Part shown: piece after piece, positions 36,491 to 46,289 of the stretch
Layout: every line of letters starts with the position of its first letter
How positions within the stretch are numbered: the stretch's first letter is position 1
Assembly: GCF_030010415.1 (NCBI RefSeq)
Contig: NZ_JASCSA010000016.1
Direction: 5' to 3' (one strand)
DNA from: Cobetia amphilecti
Lineage (GTDB): Bacteria > Pseudomonadota > Gammaproteobacteria > Pseudomonadales > Halomonadaceae
Length of the DNA: 64,000 bases
The notes under the pieces: model-generated
Seen by the model: only the letters and a program-made list of their open reading frames with translations
What the model was told of the DNA's origin: nothing
The model's database searches: none
Program-made: the position numbers and the translations under genes

Positions 36491-38008
36491 ATGTCAGATT
36501 CCCCCCGCGCGAGGAGCTTCCCGGGCGCCTCGTTGCTGGCCAATGTACTGGCGATCATTGCCGGGGTACTGGTCACCCTGAGCTTTGCCCCCTTCGAGCA
36601 GTGGTGGCTGGGCCCGATCGGCGCAGGCCTGCTCTACGGGGCGCTGCGCATGGAAGGCGGTGGCTTCCTGCGCGCCTGGTGGTTCGGGGTCGGCCTGTTC
36701 GGCAGCGGAGCCAGCTGGGTCTACGTCTCGATCCATGATTATGGCTATACCGGCATGCCGCTGGCGGTGCTGCTGACGATGCTGTTCGTAGCCTGCATGG
36801 CGCTGTTCCCGATGCTGTGGATGGGCCTATGGCAGCGCTTCTGCTCACGCAAGCTCGATGTACTGTCATTCGCTGCGGTATTCGTGCTCAGCGAGCTGTT
36901 CCGCACCTGGGCCTTCACCGGCTTCCCGTGGCTGCTGCTGGGCAACAGTGCCGTGGGCTCACCGCTGGCCAGCTGGGTGCCGGTGCTTGGCGTCTACGGT
37001 ATCTCGCTGATCATCGCGCTGTCCGGGGCGTTGCTGTGGAATCTGGCGCTGCGTCGCCGCTGGTGGGCGATCGCGCCGCTGCTCGTGCTGTGGAGCGCGG
37101 GTCTGCTGCTGCCGACCGACTGGACACAGTCCGGCGGCCAGCCGGCACGCGTCGCCCTGCTGCAAGGCAACCTGCCGCAGTTGATCAAGTGGAGCGCCGA
37201 AGGGCAGCGTCGTGCGGCCAATACCTACGCCGCGATGACGCGCGCCGTGCAGGACGATGCCGACCTGATCGTCTGGCCGGAGACGGCACTGCCGATGCTG
37301 CGCGACCAGGCCGAGCCCTTCCTCGAGCGCATCCAGGCAACTCTGCCGCCCAAGACCGGTCTGATTACCGGGATCGTCGAGCGTGACGCCGACAATCGCT
37401 TCTACAACAGCGTGATTCCCATCGATGACCCGTCGGCCCAGTATCGCAAGGAGCACCTGGTGCCCTTCGGCGAGTATGTGCCGCTGGAAAGCTGGTTGCG
37501 GGGCATCATCGGTTTCCTGGATCTGCCGATGTCGAGCATGCAGTCGGGCGACAGCCAGCAGCCGCCACTGATGGTCAGCGGTCTGCGCATCGGCGTGGCG
37601 ATCTGCTATGAGATCGTCTATCCGGAGCTGGTCCGCCAGCGCGCCTTGAGCTCTACCGTGCTGCTGACCGTCTCCAACGACACCTGGTTCGGTCACTCCA
37701 TCGGCCCGCTGCAGCACCTGCAGATGGCCCAGCTGCGCGCGCTGGAAAACGGCCGCTATCTGCTGCGGGCCACCAGCAATGGCGTGACGGCGATCATCTC
37801 GCCGCAGGGTGAGATCGTCGCCCAGGCACCCCAGTTCGAGGAGGCCACCGTCACTGGCGATATCCGCCTGCAACTGGGCATGACGCCCTGGATGCACTAC
37901 GGCCTGCTGCCGGTGTGGATCCTGATCGCGCTGCTGCTGGCGCCGGGCCTTGTGCTGGGCATCAACGAATGCCTCAAGGCGCGCCGTCAACGCCCGCAGG
38001 ACGCCTGA
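36491..38008 (+). CDS. lnt: Apolipoprotein N-acyltransferase Lnt
   Basis: Product of 505 residues from ATG 36491 (AGGAG 7 nt upstream). It adds the third acyl chain to lipoproteins in the inner membrane. Multiple membrane segments fill the first 200 residues. The periplasmic nitrilase-like domain has the Glu in WPETALP, the Lys in RKEHLVPFGEYVPLE and the Cys in GVAICYEIVYPEL. A last membrane segment closes the protein. Lipoprotein substrates in this window include LptE and the YajG-like protein. Confidence 0.96.
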   Translation: MSDSPRARSFPGASLLANVLAIIAGVLVTLSFAPFEQWWLGPIGAGLLYGALRMEGGGFLRAWWFGVGLFGSGASWVYVSIHDYGYTGMPLAVLLTMLFVACMALFPMLWMGLWQRFCSRKLDVLSFAAVFVLSELFRTWAFTGFPWLLLGNSAVGSPLASWVPVLGVYGISLIIALSGALLWNLALRRRWWAIAPLLVLWSAGLLLPTDWTQSGGQPARVALLQGNLPQLIKWSAEGQRRAANTYAAMTRAVQDDADLIVWPETALPMLRDQAEPFLERIQATLPPKTGLITGIVERDADNRFYNSVIPIDDPSAQYRKEHLVPFGEYVPLESWLRGIIGFLDLPMSSMQSGDSQQPPLMVSGLRIGVAICYEIVYPELVRQRALSSTVLLTVSNDTWFGHSIGPLQHLQMAQLRALENGRYLLRATSNGVTAIISPQGEIVAQAPQFEEATVTGDIRLQLGMTPWMHYGLLPVWILIALLLAPGLVLGINECLKARRQRPQDA

Positions 38009-38111
38009 GGTCCAGAACGTGTGAGTCCCCAGGGCCTCAGACGCTTGAACGCTCAACCTTACCCGTTGCCGGGCCGATGCCCGGCACTGCCTCTGCACAA
38101 GCGAGACCACA

Positions 38112-38864
38112 ATGGGCATCACCGAGTTACTCGGCATCATCAAGGACCTGGTATTGCCGCCCGGCGGGCCTCTCCTGCTGCTGTTTCTGGCCATGCTCGT
38201 GCTCAAGCGCTGGCCGGGCCTGGCACGCGCCATGATGGTCGTGGCCATCCTGGGCATGTGGCTGCTGTCCTCGCCGGTCGTCTCCACGCGCCTGATGTCA
38301 GGGCTGGAGCGCATTCAGCCCAGTGAACCGGCAGAGTGGATCCAGGCGCAGGCCGTGGTCGTGCTTTCCGGCGGACGCTACTACGACGCCCCGGAGCTGC
38401 AGGGCCGCGATCGCATCAATGGCGAGACGCTCAGCCGCCTGGACGAAGGCGTCCGCGTGGCCCGCAACGCGGAGCTGCCGATTCTGCTCACCGGTGGCAA
38501 GGTATCGTCCTCCGATGACGGCACCCTCGCCGAGCTGATGCAGCGCTCGCTGATCGATGAATTCGACTACCCGGCGCGCTGGCTGGAGAATCGCAGCGAG
38601 AACACCCAGCAGAATGCGCTCTTCACTCGCGAGATGCTCGAGCAGGACGACATCAACAAGATCGTGCTGGTGACCAGCGCCTGGCACATGCCGCGCGCGA
38701 TGCGCAACTTCCAGAATCAGGGCTTCCGCACCATCATCCCGGCGCCGGTGGGCTACACCACGGTCTCCGGGCTGGGCATCGATGCCTGGATCCCCAACAG
38801 CTCCGCGCTGACCCAGTCGCGCTGGGCACTGCATGAATGGATCGGCTGGCTGGTGGGTCGCTAG
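38112..38864 (+). CDS. YdcF/ElyC-family (DUF218) envelope protein
   Basis: Product of 250 residues. Two N-terminal hydrophobic segments (about 18-65) are followed by the DUF218 domain: AVVVLSGGRYYDAPEL, LPILLTGGKVSS, NTQQNA and IVLVTSAWHMPRAMRNFQ. In E. coli the relative ElyC affects cell envelope integrity. Here it follows lnt by about 100 nt on the same strand. Confidence 0.88.
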   Translation: MGITELLGIIKDLVLPPGGPLLLLFLAMLVLKRWPGLARAMMVVAILGMWLLSSPVVSTRLMSGLERIQPSEPAEWIQAQAVVVLSGGRYYDAPELQGRDRINGETLSRLDEGVRVARNAELPILLTGGKVSSSDDGTLAELMQRSLIDEFDYPARWLENRSENTQQNALFTREMLEQDDINKIVLVTSAWHMPRAMRNFQNQGFRTIIPAPVGYTTVSGLGIDAWIPNSSALTQSRWALHEWIGWLVGR

Positions 38865-38874
38865 CCCCGACAGC

Positions 38875-38920
38875 ACTGCTGGCAAGACAAGCGAAGGACT
38901 GCTGGCAAGACACACGAAGG
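38875..38920 (+). repeat. 23-bp tandem duplication after the YdcF-like gene
   Basis: ACTGCTGGCAAGACAAGCG-AAGG and ACTGCTGGCAAGACACACG-AAGG are adjacent copies (21 of 23 identical) between the stop codon and the terminator; the second copy runs into the terminator stem. Confidence 0.8.
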
Positions 38921-38946
38921 GCTGCCCATGGGCAGCCCTTCGTGTG
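38911..38946. terminator. Bidirectional terminator
   Basis: CACACGAAGGGCTGCCCATG-GGCAGCCCTTCGTGTG is a perfect 36-bp palindrome between convergent genes. The 20-bp core GGGCTGCCCATGGGCAGCCC recurs in the uspA/uup terminator. Confidence 0.88.
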
Positions 38947-38988
38947 TCTATATAACCCGCTCAGCAAACGCTTATCGCAGGATTGCGC

Positions 38989-40206
38989 TCAGACCTCGCT
39001 GTCACGCATCCAGCTGGCCTCCTTGAGCCATGGCCCCAGCTGGCGGAGCTGGAAGGCTCGATCGCGCGTCCACTCGTCACTGCCGACATGCGCCGTGCCG
39101 CCAGGTGCTTCTCCCAGCACATCATCCGGGAACTTCAGGCTGTCGCGCCCCTTGATCAGCAGCGAGTAACACCGGTCGTGGCTGACCAGACTTTCGCGCA
39201 GGTAGCGCCACACGCATTCCTTCATGAACCACTGATCGATATTCGGCGTCTCGACATGCTGTGGCTGCCACTGGGCCAGCAATGTCTCGAGTGGCGGCAG
39301 GACACCGGCCACCCCGCCCCACAGCCCCGCCAGCACCAGATCGGTATGACTCCACCAGTCACGCATGACATGGAAGAAGCGCCCAGAGGTCAGCCACATC
39401 TGCACCGCGCGCACTTCGCGCAGACTGATGACGCTGTCGCAGTCGCGGACCACGAAGTAGCCCACCGTCGGGTCATCGGCGACCGCGAAGCGCCAACACA
39501 GCCGCTGTCTCAGGGTGTCACTGGAGGGACGCTCACACAGCTCGGCGTCCAGTTCCCGCGCCAGGGCCAGGAAATCATCGGGCACGCTGTCATCGTGATA
39601 GAGCCGAACCCGCCACCCCGGATACAGCACCGGCGCCAACAGCAGGTTATGCAGCATGCCGTTCAAGTAGCGCGGCCCCTTGCCCCAGAGGCCGAAGGAC
39701 AGCACGCGCGTCTTGCCGGCGGCGACTGCCGAGGGGGATTCAGCGGGCAGCCGCCAGCCCTTCGCCAACGGCAGGCTCCCATGCTGCTCGTCCTTGAGCG
39801 CCAGGGCGCGACTGCCATGCTCGCGTGCCTCGTCATGGCGCTTGAGTCTGGCCGCGCTGCTGGCCAGCGAGTCGAACAGCACCGGATTGAGACAGCCTCG
39901 TGCGGCCAACGCCTCACCGGCCGCCAGCGAGCCGGCGGCATCATTGGCGCGCGACAGACACACCACCTGATTGAGCGCGATCTCTTCATCGGCCGGACAC
40001 TCCACATGCCCCTGGGCCAGAATCTGGCTGGCCGAGCGATAATCCGCGAGCAGAAACAGGTAATAGGAGATCTGCTTGAAGAGGCCCGCCTCACGTGGAC
40101 GCGGGCGCTGATTGAAGTGATCGATCAGCTGTTGCAACGCCTTGTGGCGCTGACCGGCGCTCCAGGTGGCATGCGCCGGGGCGAACCAGTCTGACGGTGT
40201 CGCCAT
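38989..40206 (-). CDS. TPR-like plus glycosyltransferase-like protein, unknown function
   Basis: Product of 405 residues; I do not recognise a named family. Residues 1-150 are helical and TPR-like (QISYYLFLLADYRSASQILAQGHVECPADEEIALN). From about 165 it changes to an alpha/beta region (RVLSFGLWGKGPRYLNGMLHNLLLAPVLYPGWRVRLYHDD) with a possible DxD-type site in VRDCDSV and a Trp-rich segment. This looks like a nucleotide-sugar transferase fold, possibly acting on a cell-surface polymer. No signal peptide is present. Its ATG overlaps the ybeL stop by one base, so the two are coupled. Confidence 0.72.
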   Translation of the reverse strand: MATPSDWFAPAHATWSAGQRHKALQQLIDHFNQRPRPREAGLFKQISYYLFLLADYRSASQILAQGHVECPADEEIALNQVVCLSRANDAAGSLAAGEALAARGCLNPVLFDSLASSAARLKRHDEAREHGSRALALKDEQHGSLPLAKGWRLPAESPSAVAAGKTRVLSFGLWGKGPRYLNGMLHNLLLAPVLYPGWRVRLYHDDSVPDDFLALARELDAELCERPSSDTLRQRLCWRFAVADDPTVGYFVVRDCDSVISLREVRAVQMWLTSGRFFHVMRDWWSHTDLVLAGLWGGVAGVLPPLETLLAQWQPQHVETPNIDQWFMKECVWRYLRESLVSHDRCYSLLIKGRDSLKFPDDVLGEAPGGTAHVGSDEWTRDRAFQLRQLGPWLKEASWMRDSEV

Positions 40207-40886
40207 CAGCCCTGATCACTCTCATCGGCCGCGGGAGGCTGACGAGTGACGGGCGGCGCGCCACGCGAGAAGAAACGATGTCCACAGGCATGGCAGGGTT
40301 CCAGCACGCTGGGGCGCGTGAGCGTGGTGGTCGATTCACAGTGCACGCAATGCAATAGCCCCGGCGCGATGACCTCGCCGCTGGTGTAGTCGGCGCGCGC
40401 GGCCTCGAGGTCTTCCTCGAAGTGGGCGCGGTCCACCACGGTGCGGTCCGCGATCGACATCAGCGCGGAACTGACACTGCGCGACAGCACCGAGAGATCG
40501 ATCCCCAGCCAGCTGGCGATCCCTTCTCCGCCGGTCGCCAGATGGCGGCGGAATTCACGCATGTCACGCTCGACCCAGGCACGCAGCAGCGCCAGCTCGT
40601 CCAGCGTGAATTCCTCGACCTCGGCCTCGAACTTGACCGCCTCATCCAGCTCGGCCTTGAGGCCATCCCACGACAGCTCACCACTGCTGTCTTCCAGCCG
40701 CGTCAGGATTCGCCCATAGGCATCGCCGAGACGTCCTTCGCCTTCGCCCTGCGGCTGACTGGAGGCTGAGCGCGAGGGCATCGGCGTATCTTCAAAGCCA
40801 CTGTCGTGCGAGGACGTGGCAGCCGTATCACGATCCGTGGCGCTGATCGGCTCATGGGGATCGCGGGGTTCACGTGGTTGGCTCAT
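40206..40886 (-). CDS. ybeL: YbeL-family zinc-ribbon protein (DUF1451)
   Basis: Product of 226 residues from ATG 40886 (AAGGAG upstream). The first 50 residues are polar and low in complexity. The helical body (YGRILTRLEDSSGELSWDGLKAELDEAVKFEAEVEEFTLDEL) matches YbeL. A C-terminal zinc ribbon has CVHC and CHAC cysteine pairs (about 184-207). The role of the family is unknown. E. coli ybeL also adjoins leuS, though here it is divergent from it. Confidence 0.85.
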   Translation of the reverse strand: MSQPREPRDPHEPISATDRDTAATSSHDSGFEDTPMPSRSASSQPQGEGEGRLGDAYGRILTRLEDSSGELSWDGLKAELDEAVKFEAEVEEFTLDELALLRAWVERDMREFRRHLATGGEGIASWLGIDLSVLSRSVSSALMSIADRTVVDRAHFEEDLEAARADYTSGEVIAPGLLHCVHCESTTTLTRPSVLEPCHACGHRFFSRGAPPVTRQPPAADESDQG

Positions 40887-41205
40887 GGACTCTCCTTGTG
40901 TCTTCACCTTCTCCCGTACTGCGGGAGGGCATGGCGCTCTACCTTCAGCATGGTGGCGTTGGCGTTGCGACACAAGCCACACTCTTCCACTCCCTGACAC
41001 GCATCAAGCGCGTGACACTGGCAGCATGAAGCGCATTCGCCTGGCGCCACAGCGCTCGCCTCCCCTACCTGAGTCCTGGCGTCTGGGGTAGACTTGACCC
41101 CATCGCAGACAGCGGCGGCCCATCCCGATGTGACCGCCCACCTCTTCACGCCCTGCCTGTCCCTGGTGACGGGTAGCGGCCAATGCCAAGGTAGTGACGG
41201 ACCCG

Positions 41206-43806
41206 ATGGATTCACAGGATACTTCTCAACAGTACGCTCCCGATCAGATCGAACAGGCTGCCCAGCAGTACTGGGAGAAAAATCAGTGTTTCAAGGCGGT
41301 GGAAGATGCCAACCGCGAGAAGTTCTACTGCCTGTCGATGTTCCCCTACCCCAGCGGCAAGCTGCACATGGGTCACGTGCGCAACTACACCATCGGTGAC
41401 GTGATCTCGCGCTTCCAGCGCATGCAGGGCAAGAACGTCATGCAGCCGATGGGCTGGGATGCCTTCGGCCTGCCGGCGGAAAACGCCGCGATGAAGAACA
41501 ACGTCGCGCCGGGCAAGTGGACCCACGAGAACATCGCCTACATGCGCGATCAGCTCAAGGCGCTGGGCTTCGCCTACGACTGGAGCCGTGAGTTCGCCAC
41601 CTGCGACCTGGAATACTATCGCTGGGAGCAGTGGTTCTTCGCCAAGCTGGTCGAGAAGGGTGTCGTCTACAAGAAGAGTTCCATCGTCAACTGGGACCCG
41701 GCGGATCAGACCGTGCTCGCCAATGAGCAGGTCATCGACGGCCGTGGCTGGCGTTCCGGCGCGCTGATCGAGCGCAAGGAAATCCCGCAGTGGTTCCTGC
41801 GCATCACCGATTACGCCGAAGAGCTGCTGGCCGACCTCGACAAGGTCGAGTGGCCGGAGCAGGTCAAGACCATGCAGCGCAACTGGATCGGCAAGTCGCG
41901 CGGTGTCGAACTGAGCTTCGGCCTCGATGCCAAGGCCAGCCAGGTGCAGGAATCCCTGACCGTCTTCACCACCCGTCCGGACACCCTGATGGGCGTGACC
42001 TACGTCGGCGTCGCCGCCGCTCACCCGCTGGCCAAGGCCGCGGCGGAGCACAATGCGGCGCTTGCCGAGTTCAACGCCGAGTGCGCGCGTGGCGGCACCA
42101 GCGAAGCCGACATGGCGACCATGGAAAAACGCGGCATGGACACCGGGTTCAAGGCCATCCACCCGCTGACGGGCCGTGAAGTGCCGGTCTTCGTCGCCAA
42201 CTTCGTGCTGATGGAATACGGCACCGGTGCCGTGATGGCCGTGCCGGCCCACGACGAGCGTGACCACGAATTCGCCACCAAGTACGACCTGCCGATCGAA
42301 GCCGTGATCGCCGATGCCGACGGCAATGCGCCCGACGTCAGCGAAGCCGCCTTCACCGAGCACGGCGTGCTGATCAACTCCGGTGACTTCGATGGCCTCG
42401 ACTTCGAGAGCGCCTTCGATGCCATCGCCGCGCGCCTGGTCGAGCAGGGCCGTGGTGAGGTCAAGACCAACTTCCGTCTGCGCGACTGGGGCGTCTCCCG
42501 TCAGCGCTACTGGGGCGCACCGATTCCGGTCAAGAATGGCCCGAACGGTGAATCCATCCCGCTGACCGACGACGAACTGCCGGTCGCTCTGCCGCTGGAA
42601 GTCGAATTCGACGCCTCCGGTGGCTCGCCGATCAAGAAGATGCCGTCCTTCAGTGACCTGGGCGATGGCTGGCAGCGCGAGACCGACACCTTCGACACCT
42701 TCATGGAGTCCTCCTGGTACTACGCGCGCTTCTGCTGTGCGGACAACGCCGATGCCATGCTGGACGAGCGCGCCAACTACTGGCTGCCGGTCGATTACTA
42801 CATCGGCGGCATCGAGCACGCCATCCTGCACCTGCTCTACTCGCGCTTCTTCCACAAGCTGATGCGTGACTTCGGTCTGGTCGAAAGCGACGAGCCGTTC
42901 AAGCAGCTGCTGACCCAGGGCATGGTGATCGCGGACACCTACTACCGCATCAACGCCAAGGGCGGCCGTGACTGGTTCAACCCGCTGGACGTGGACGTCG
43001 AGACCGACGACAAGGGCCGCGCCATCAAGGCCGTACTGAAGTCCGATGGTCTGCCGGTGGAAATCGGTGGCACCGAGAAGATGTCCAAGTCCAAGAACAA
43101 CGGCGTGGACCCGCAGTCGATGATCGACCGCTTCGGTGCCGACACCGTGCGCCTGTTCATGATGTTCGCCGCGCCGCCGGAGCAGTCGCTGGAATGGTCC
43201 GATTCCGGTGTCGAAGGCGCACACCGCTTCGTCAAGCGCGTCTGGCGTCTGGTCCACGAGCATGTCGCCGCCGGCACTCCGGGCGCGCTGGACGTGACCG
43301 CCCTGAACGATGATCAGAAGGCACTGCGTCGCAAGACACACGAGACCATCGCCAAGTGCAGCGATGACATCGGCCGCCGCACCACCTTCAACACCGCCAT
43401 CGCGGCCGTGATGGAGCTGGTCAACGCCATCAGCCGCTTCGAGGACACCTCCGAGCAGGGTCTGGCCGTCAGCCGTGAAGCCGTCGAGGCCTGCGTGCTG
43501 CTGCTGTCGCCGATCATCCCGCATGCCAGCCACTCGCTGTGGGCGACACTGGGCCACGACGAAGCCGTGATCGACGCCAGCTGGCCGGCCGCCGATGCCG
43601 AGGCGATGAAGAAGGACAGCATCGAGCTGGTCGTGCAGGTCAACGGCAAGCTGCGTGCGCGTCTGTCCTTCGCCGCCGATGCCGATCGCGACGCCATCGA
43701 AGCCGCGGCGCTGGCAGATGCCAATGTCACCAAGCACACCGATGGCAAGACGGTGCGCAAGGTGATCGTGGTGCCGGGCAAGCTGGTCAATATCGTCGCC
43801 AACTGA
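41206..43806 (+). CDS. leuS: Leucyl-tRNA synthetase LeuS
   Basis: Product of 866 residues from ATG 41206; a GTG at 41194 is an alternative. It charges tRNA-Leu. The HIGH motif is PYPSGKLHMGHVRNYTIGD, the KMSKS motif is EKMSKSKNNG, and the editing domain between them has the TTRPDTLMGVTYV and YGTGAVMAVPAHDERD segments. Length and order match bacterial LeuS. lptE and holA follow as in E. coli. Confidence 0.97.
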   Translation: MDSQDTSQQYAPDQIEQAAQQYWEKNQCFKAVEDANREKFYCLSMFPYPSGKLHMGHVRNYTIGDVISRFQRMQGKNVMQPMGWDAFGLPAENAAMKNNVAPGKWTHENIAYMRDQLKALGFAYDWSREFATCDLEYYRWEQWFFAKLVEKGVVYKKSSIVNWDPADQTVLANEQVIDGRGWRSGALIERKEIPQWFLRITDYAEELLADLDKVEWPEQVKTMQRNWIGKSRGVELSFGLDAKASQVQESLTVFTTRPDTLMGVTYVGVAAAHPLAKAAAEHNAALAEFNAECARGGTSEADMATMEKRGMDTGFKAIHPLTGREVPVFVANFVLMEYGTGAVMAVPAHDERDHEFATKYDLPIEAVIADADGNAPDVSEAAFTEHGVLINSGDFDGLDFESAFDAIAARLVEQGRGEVKTNFRLRDWGVSRQRYWGAPIPVKNGPNGESIPLTDDELPVALPLEVEFDASGGSPIKKMPSFSDLGDGWQRETDTFDTFMESSWYYARFCCADNADAMLDERANYWLPVDYYIGGIEHAILHLLYSRFFHKLMRDFGLVESDEPFKQLLTQGMVIADTYYRINAKGGRDWFNPLDVDVETDDKGRAIKAVLKSDGLPVEIGGTEKMSKSKNNGVDPQSMIDRFGADTVRLFMMFAAPPEQSLEWSDSGVEGAHRFVKRVWRLVHEHVAAGTPGALDVTALNDDQKALRRKTHETIAKCSDDIGRRTTFNTAIAAVMELVNAISRFEDTSEQGLAVSREAVEACVLLLSPIIPHASHSLWATLGHDEAVIDASWPAADAEAMKKDSIELVVQVNGKLRARLSFAADADRDAIEAAALADANVTKHTDGKTVRKVIVVPGKLVNIVAN

Positions 43807-43833
43807 TAGCGACCCGACCAGACCGAGCAAGAT

Positions 43834-43896
43834 ACCGGCGGCCAGGGTCGCCGGTCCCGTCAGAGACAGACACCTGGAAGGATGTCGGTCTCTGAC
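43834..43896 (+). promoter_or_regulatory. Two hairpins between leuS and lptE
   Basis: ACCGGCG/CGCCGGT (43834-43855) and GTCAGAGACAGACA / TGTCGGTCTCTGAC (43859-43896). The second is a 14-bp stem with one mismatch and no U-tract, so intercistronic control rather than full termination is likely. Confidence 0.6.
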
Positions 43897-43987
43897 GGCC
43901 ATATTCCGTGCGCTGCGTGATGCTGACAGGCACCACGCAGCGCTCTCGCAAGATATTCATGACACCCGTTCATGACAGGAGGTCACG

Positions 43988-44533
43988 GTGACGCAAGCGA
44001 AGTCTTCCAGTGTTTCAGCAGACACATCAGAGCGTGCATCCCGCGGCCTCGGCCGCCGTCGTGTGCTGGCCGCCCTCGGCGTCGGCCTGGCGCTGACACT
44101 GAGCGGCTGCGGCTTCCAGCTGCGCGGCGTGAATGATGCGCCGATGGCCATCACCGAGCTGGACGTCCAGGCACCGATCACCAAGACCCACGACGCCCTG
44201 CGCGACGCTCTCGAGCGTGCCGACGTCCAGTTGAGCGACAGCGCCCCGCTGACCCTCAATCTGGGCAAGGTTCGTGAGAACGTGCAGCAGATCACCTACG
44301 GCGATGCCGGCAGCATCAAGCGTGAGCTGACCTATCGCCTGACCTACTCGCTGCAGCGCAAGTCCGATGGGGCCTATCTGGCCAACCAGCAGGAGCTGCA
44401 GGCCAGCAGCCTCTACTACACCAACGATGACGACCTGCTCAACACCGATGACCTGCGTGAGCGCGCGGCTGGGGAAGTCAATCGTGACCTGAGCCGTCAG
44501 TTGCTTGAGCGCCTGCGGGCGATCAAGCCCTGA
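43988..44533 (+). CDS. lptE: LPS-assembly lipoprotein LptE
   Basis: Product of 181 residues from GTG 43988 with AGGAGG upstream. It is the outer-membrane lipoprotein that plugs LptD for lipopolysaccharide export. The signal region contains GRRRVLAALGVGLALTLSGC, with lipobox LSGC and Cys near 40; the triple arginine makes a Tat-like n-region. The mature start CGFQLRGVNDAPM is diagnostic of LptE. Confidence 0.94.
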   Translation: MTQAKSSSVSADTSERASRGLGRRRVLAALGVGLALTLSGCGFQLRGVNDAPMAITELDVQAPITKTHDALRDALERADVQLSDSAPLTLNLGKVRENVQQITYGDAGSIKRELTYRLTYSLQRKSDGAYLANQQELQASSLYYTNDDDLLNTDDLRERAAGEVNRDLSRQLLERLRAIKP

Positions 44534-44840
44534 GCTCCACGCTTCCGCACTGAGGCGCCCCGTTCGTGAGTCATGAGTCGTGATCCATGAGTGCTGAAAG
44601 GCCTGACGATTGACGACAGGCGAAGCCGGGAGAAGTGGAAGAAAGCTGGCAGCAGTTGGTAGAGATTGGAAATCGCAACGTTCGCCAGGCACGGCTCCAC
44701 GATATCGGGCAACCGATCATCATGGGGCCGTGCCTGTTCAGGGCCACCATCACGCCAGGGGCTAGCACCCTGCTCGTGACTGGTCGCCTGAGCCTTAGGC
44801 GCACTTGCCCACCAGACCCGCGCAGTATCGAAGGACATTC
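44534..44840 (+). other. lptE-holA spacer
   Basis: A 307-bp gap. It starts with a run of TGA codons (for example in GTGAGTCATGAGTCGTGATCC). A short 69-codon frame from GTG 44635 has a possible GGGAG site but no recognisable product. I see no terminator, so holA is probably read from upstream. Confidence 0.4.
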
Positions 44841-45899
44841 ATGAAGGTCTATCCCGATAAGCTCGACGAGCAGCTCAACAAGCGCCTGTCTCCCGTCTAC
44901 ATCGTGGCCGGTGATGAGCCGCTGATTCACCAGGAAAGCTGCGACGCCATCCGGCGTGCGGCGCGCGCTGCCGGTGTCGAGGAGCGCGAGGTACTGCATG
45001 TCGAGAACGGCTTTCAGTGGGGCCGTTTGACCGAGTCTGCCGCCAGCATGTCACTGTTCGCCTCGCGCAAGCTGATCGAGCTGCGCATGGGCACCCAGAG
45101 TGCCGGCCAGGAAGGCAGCAAGGTCCTCAAGGCCTACGCCGAGCGCATCGAGAAGGATGGCGACATCCTGCTGATCACCGCAGCGCGTCTCGATCGCAAG
45201 GTGCAGCAGACGGCGTGGTTCAAGGCATTGGAGAAGGTCGGCGTCTTCATCGCGGTGTGGCCGGTGGACCATTCCCGCCTCGGCTTCTGGATTCGCGACC
45301 GCGCCCGTCGTCACGGCCTCGAGCTGAATCAGGACGCCGCTCGCCTGCTGGCCGAGCGCATCGAGGGCAATCTGCTGGCCGCGGATCAGGAGCTGCAGAA
45401 GCTGGCGCTGCTGCACCCGCCGGGCGCGCGCCTGGATGGCAATGCCATCATCCAGGGCGTCGAGGACAATGCCCGCTATGATGTCTTCACGCTGGCCGAT
45501 GCGTGTCTGAAGGGGGAAGTCGAGCGCAGTGGCCGCATCGTGCTCGGGCTGCGGGGAGAAGGCGTCGAGCCGCCGGTGATCCTATGGGCGCTGACCCGCG
45601 AGCTGCGCACCCTGCTCTCGCTGCGCCAGCACCTCGATCAAGGCCAGAGCTTCGAGCATGCCTGCAAGGCGCAGAAGCCGATGATCTTCGACAAGCGTCG
45701 CCCCTTCTATCAACAGGCGCTCAACCGTCTGCCCCACAAGCGCCTGCACAAGCTGCTGCTGTTCTCGCAGCGACTCGACATGGCGATCAAGGGCGGGATG
45801 ACGCTGCCCATCTGGGACGGGATGGTCGACCTCGCCCTGACGATTGCCGGTGGACGCGGCCCACTGGCCGAACTGCCTCACGCCTACAAGGTGGTGTGA
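44841..45899 (+). CDS. holA: DNA polymerase III delta subunit HolA
   Basis: Product of 352 residues from ATG 44841 (AAGGA 7 nt upstream). It opens the beta clamp within the clamp loader. Family features are the N-terminal LSPVYIVAGDEPLIHQE, FASRKLIELRM, WFKALEKVGVFIAVWPVD, AADQELQKLALL and the C-terminal collar region. It is in the conserved leuS-lptE-holA order. Confidence 0.95.
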   Translation: MKVYPDKLDEQLNKRLSPVYIVAGDEPLIHQESCDAIRRAARAAGVEEREVLHVENGFQWGRLTESAASMSLFASRKLIELRMGTQSAGQEGSKVLKAYAERIEKDGDILLITAARLDRKVQQTAWFKALEKVGVFIAVWPVDHSRLGFWIRDRARRHGLELNQDAARLLAERIEGNLLAADQELQKLALLHPPGARLDGNAIIQGVEDNARYDVFTLADACLKGEVERSGRIVLGLRGEGVEPPVILWALTRELRTLLSLRQHLDQGQSFEHACKAQKPMIFDKRRPFYQQALNRLPHKRLHKLLLFSQRLDMAIKGGMTLPIWDGMVDLALTIAGGRGPLAELPHAYKVV

Positions 45900-45920
45900 T
45901 TCAGACACCCGGGAGAATAC

Positions 45921-46271
45921 ATGCAGACTTCCTCCAGCACGCTTGGCGAAGCCGTCGACGTCGAGACCCTGCGGCGGTGGCTCGCCGAAGGCAATACCTT
46001 GACAGTGGAAGTGCAGACGCTGGATCAGGGGCTTCATGTGGTTCGCCTGCATCACGCCGCAGGCATCAGTCGCCTGGTCGATGACAACGGCCAGTCCCTG
46101 AGTTTCACCGGCACCCAGTGGATCAGCCGCCTGCTGTTGCCGCTGGGGCTGACCCACGGCGTGCAGACCTGGGCGGAAGTACAGGATGAGATGATCGGCC
46201 TGCCCACGACGCCGATCGACAATGCCAGCCTGCTGGCCCATGGCACGCGCGTGGCCTTCCAGACGCGCTAG
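45921..46271 (+). CDS. Small DUF6482-like protein
   Basis: Product of 116 residues; GGGAG lies 9 nt before the ATG. It resembles small Pseudomonas/Halomonas proteins annotated DUF6482: TLTVEVQTLDQGLHVVRLHHA, then VQDEMIGLPTTPIDNASLLAHGTRV, corresponding to their conserved DEM-GL element. No function is known and the assignment is from memory. It starts 22 nt after holA, so it is co-transcribed. Confidence 0.7.
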   Translation: MQTSSSTLGEAVDVETLRRWLAEGNTLTVEVQTLDQGLHVVRLHHAAGISRLVDDNGQSLSFTGTQWISRLLLPLGLTHGVQTWAEVQDEMIGLPTTPIDNASLLAHGTRVAFQTR

Positions 46272-46289
46272 ACGCTGCGCGCCACGCCT

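Noticed and set aside
41086..41102. GGGGTAGACTTGACCCC upstream of leuS as a regulatory hairpin
   Set aside because: A 5-bp stem only; no leucine leader peptide or T-box features were found nearby.
44635..44844. Possible 69-codon gene between lptE and holA with a GGGAG site
   Set aside because: No recognisable product, overlaps the holA start in another frame, and codon pattern is not gene-like.
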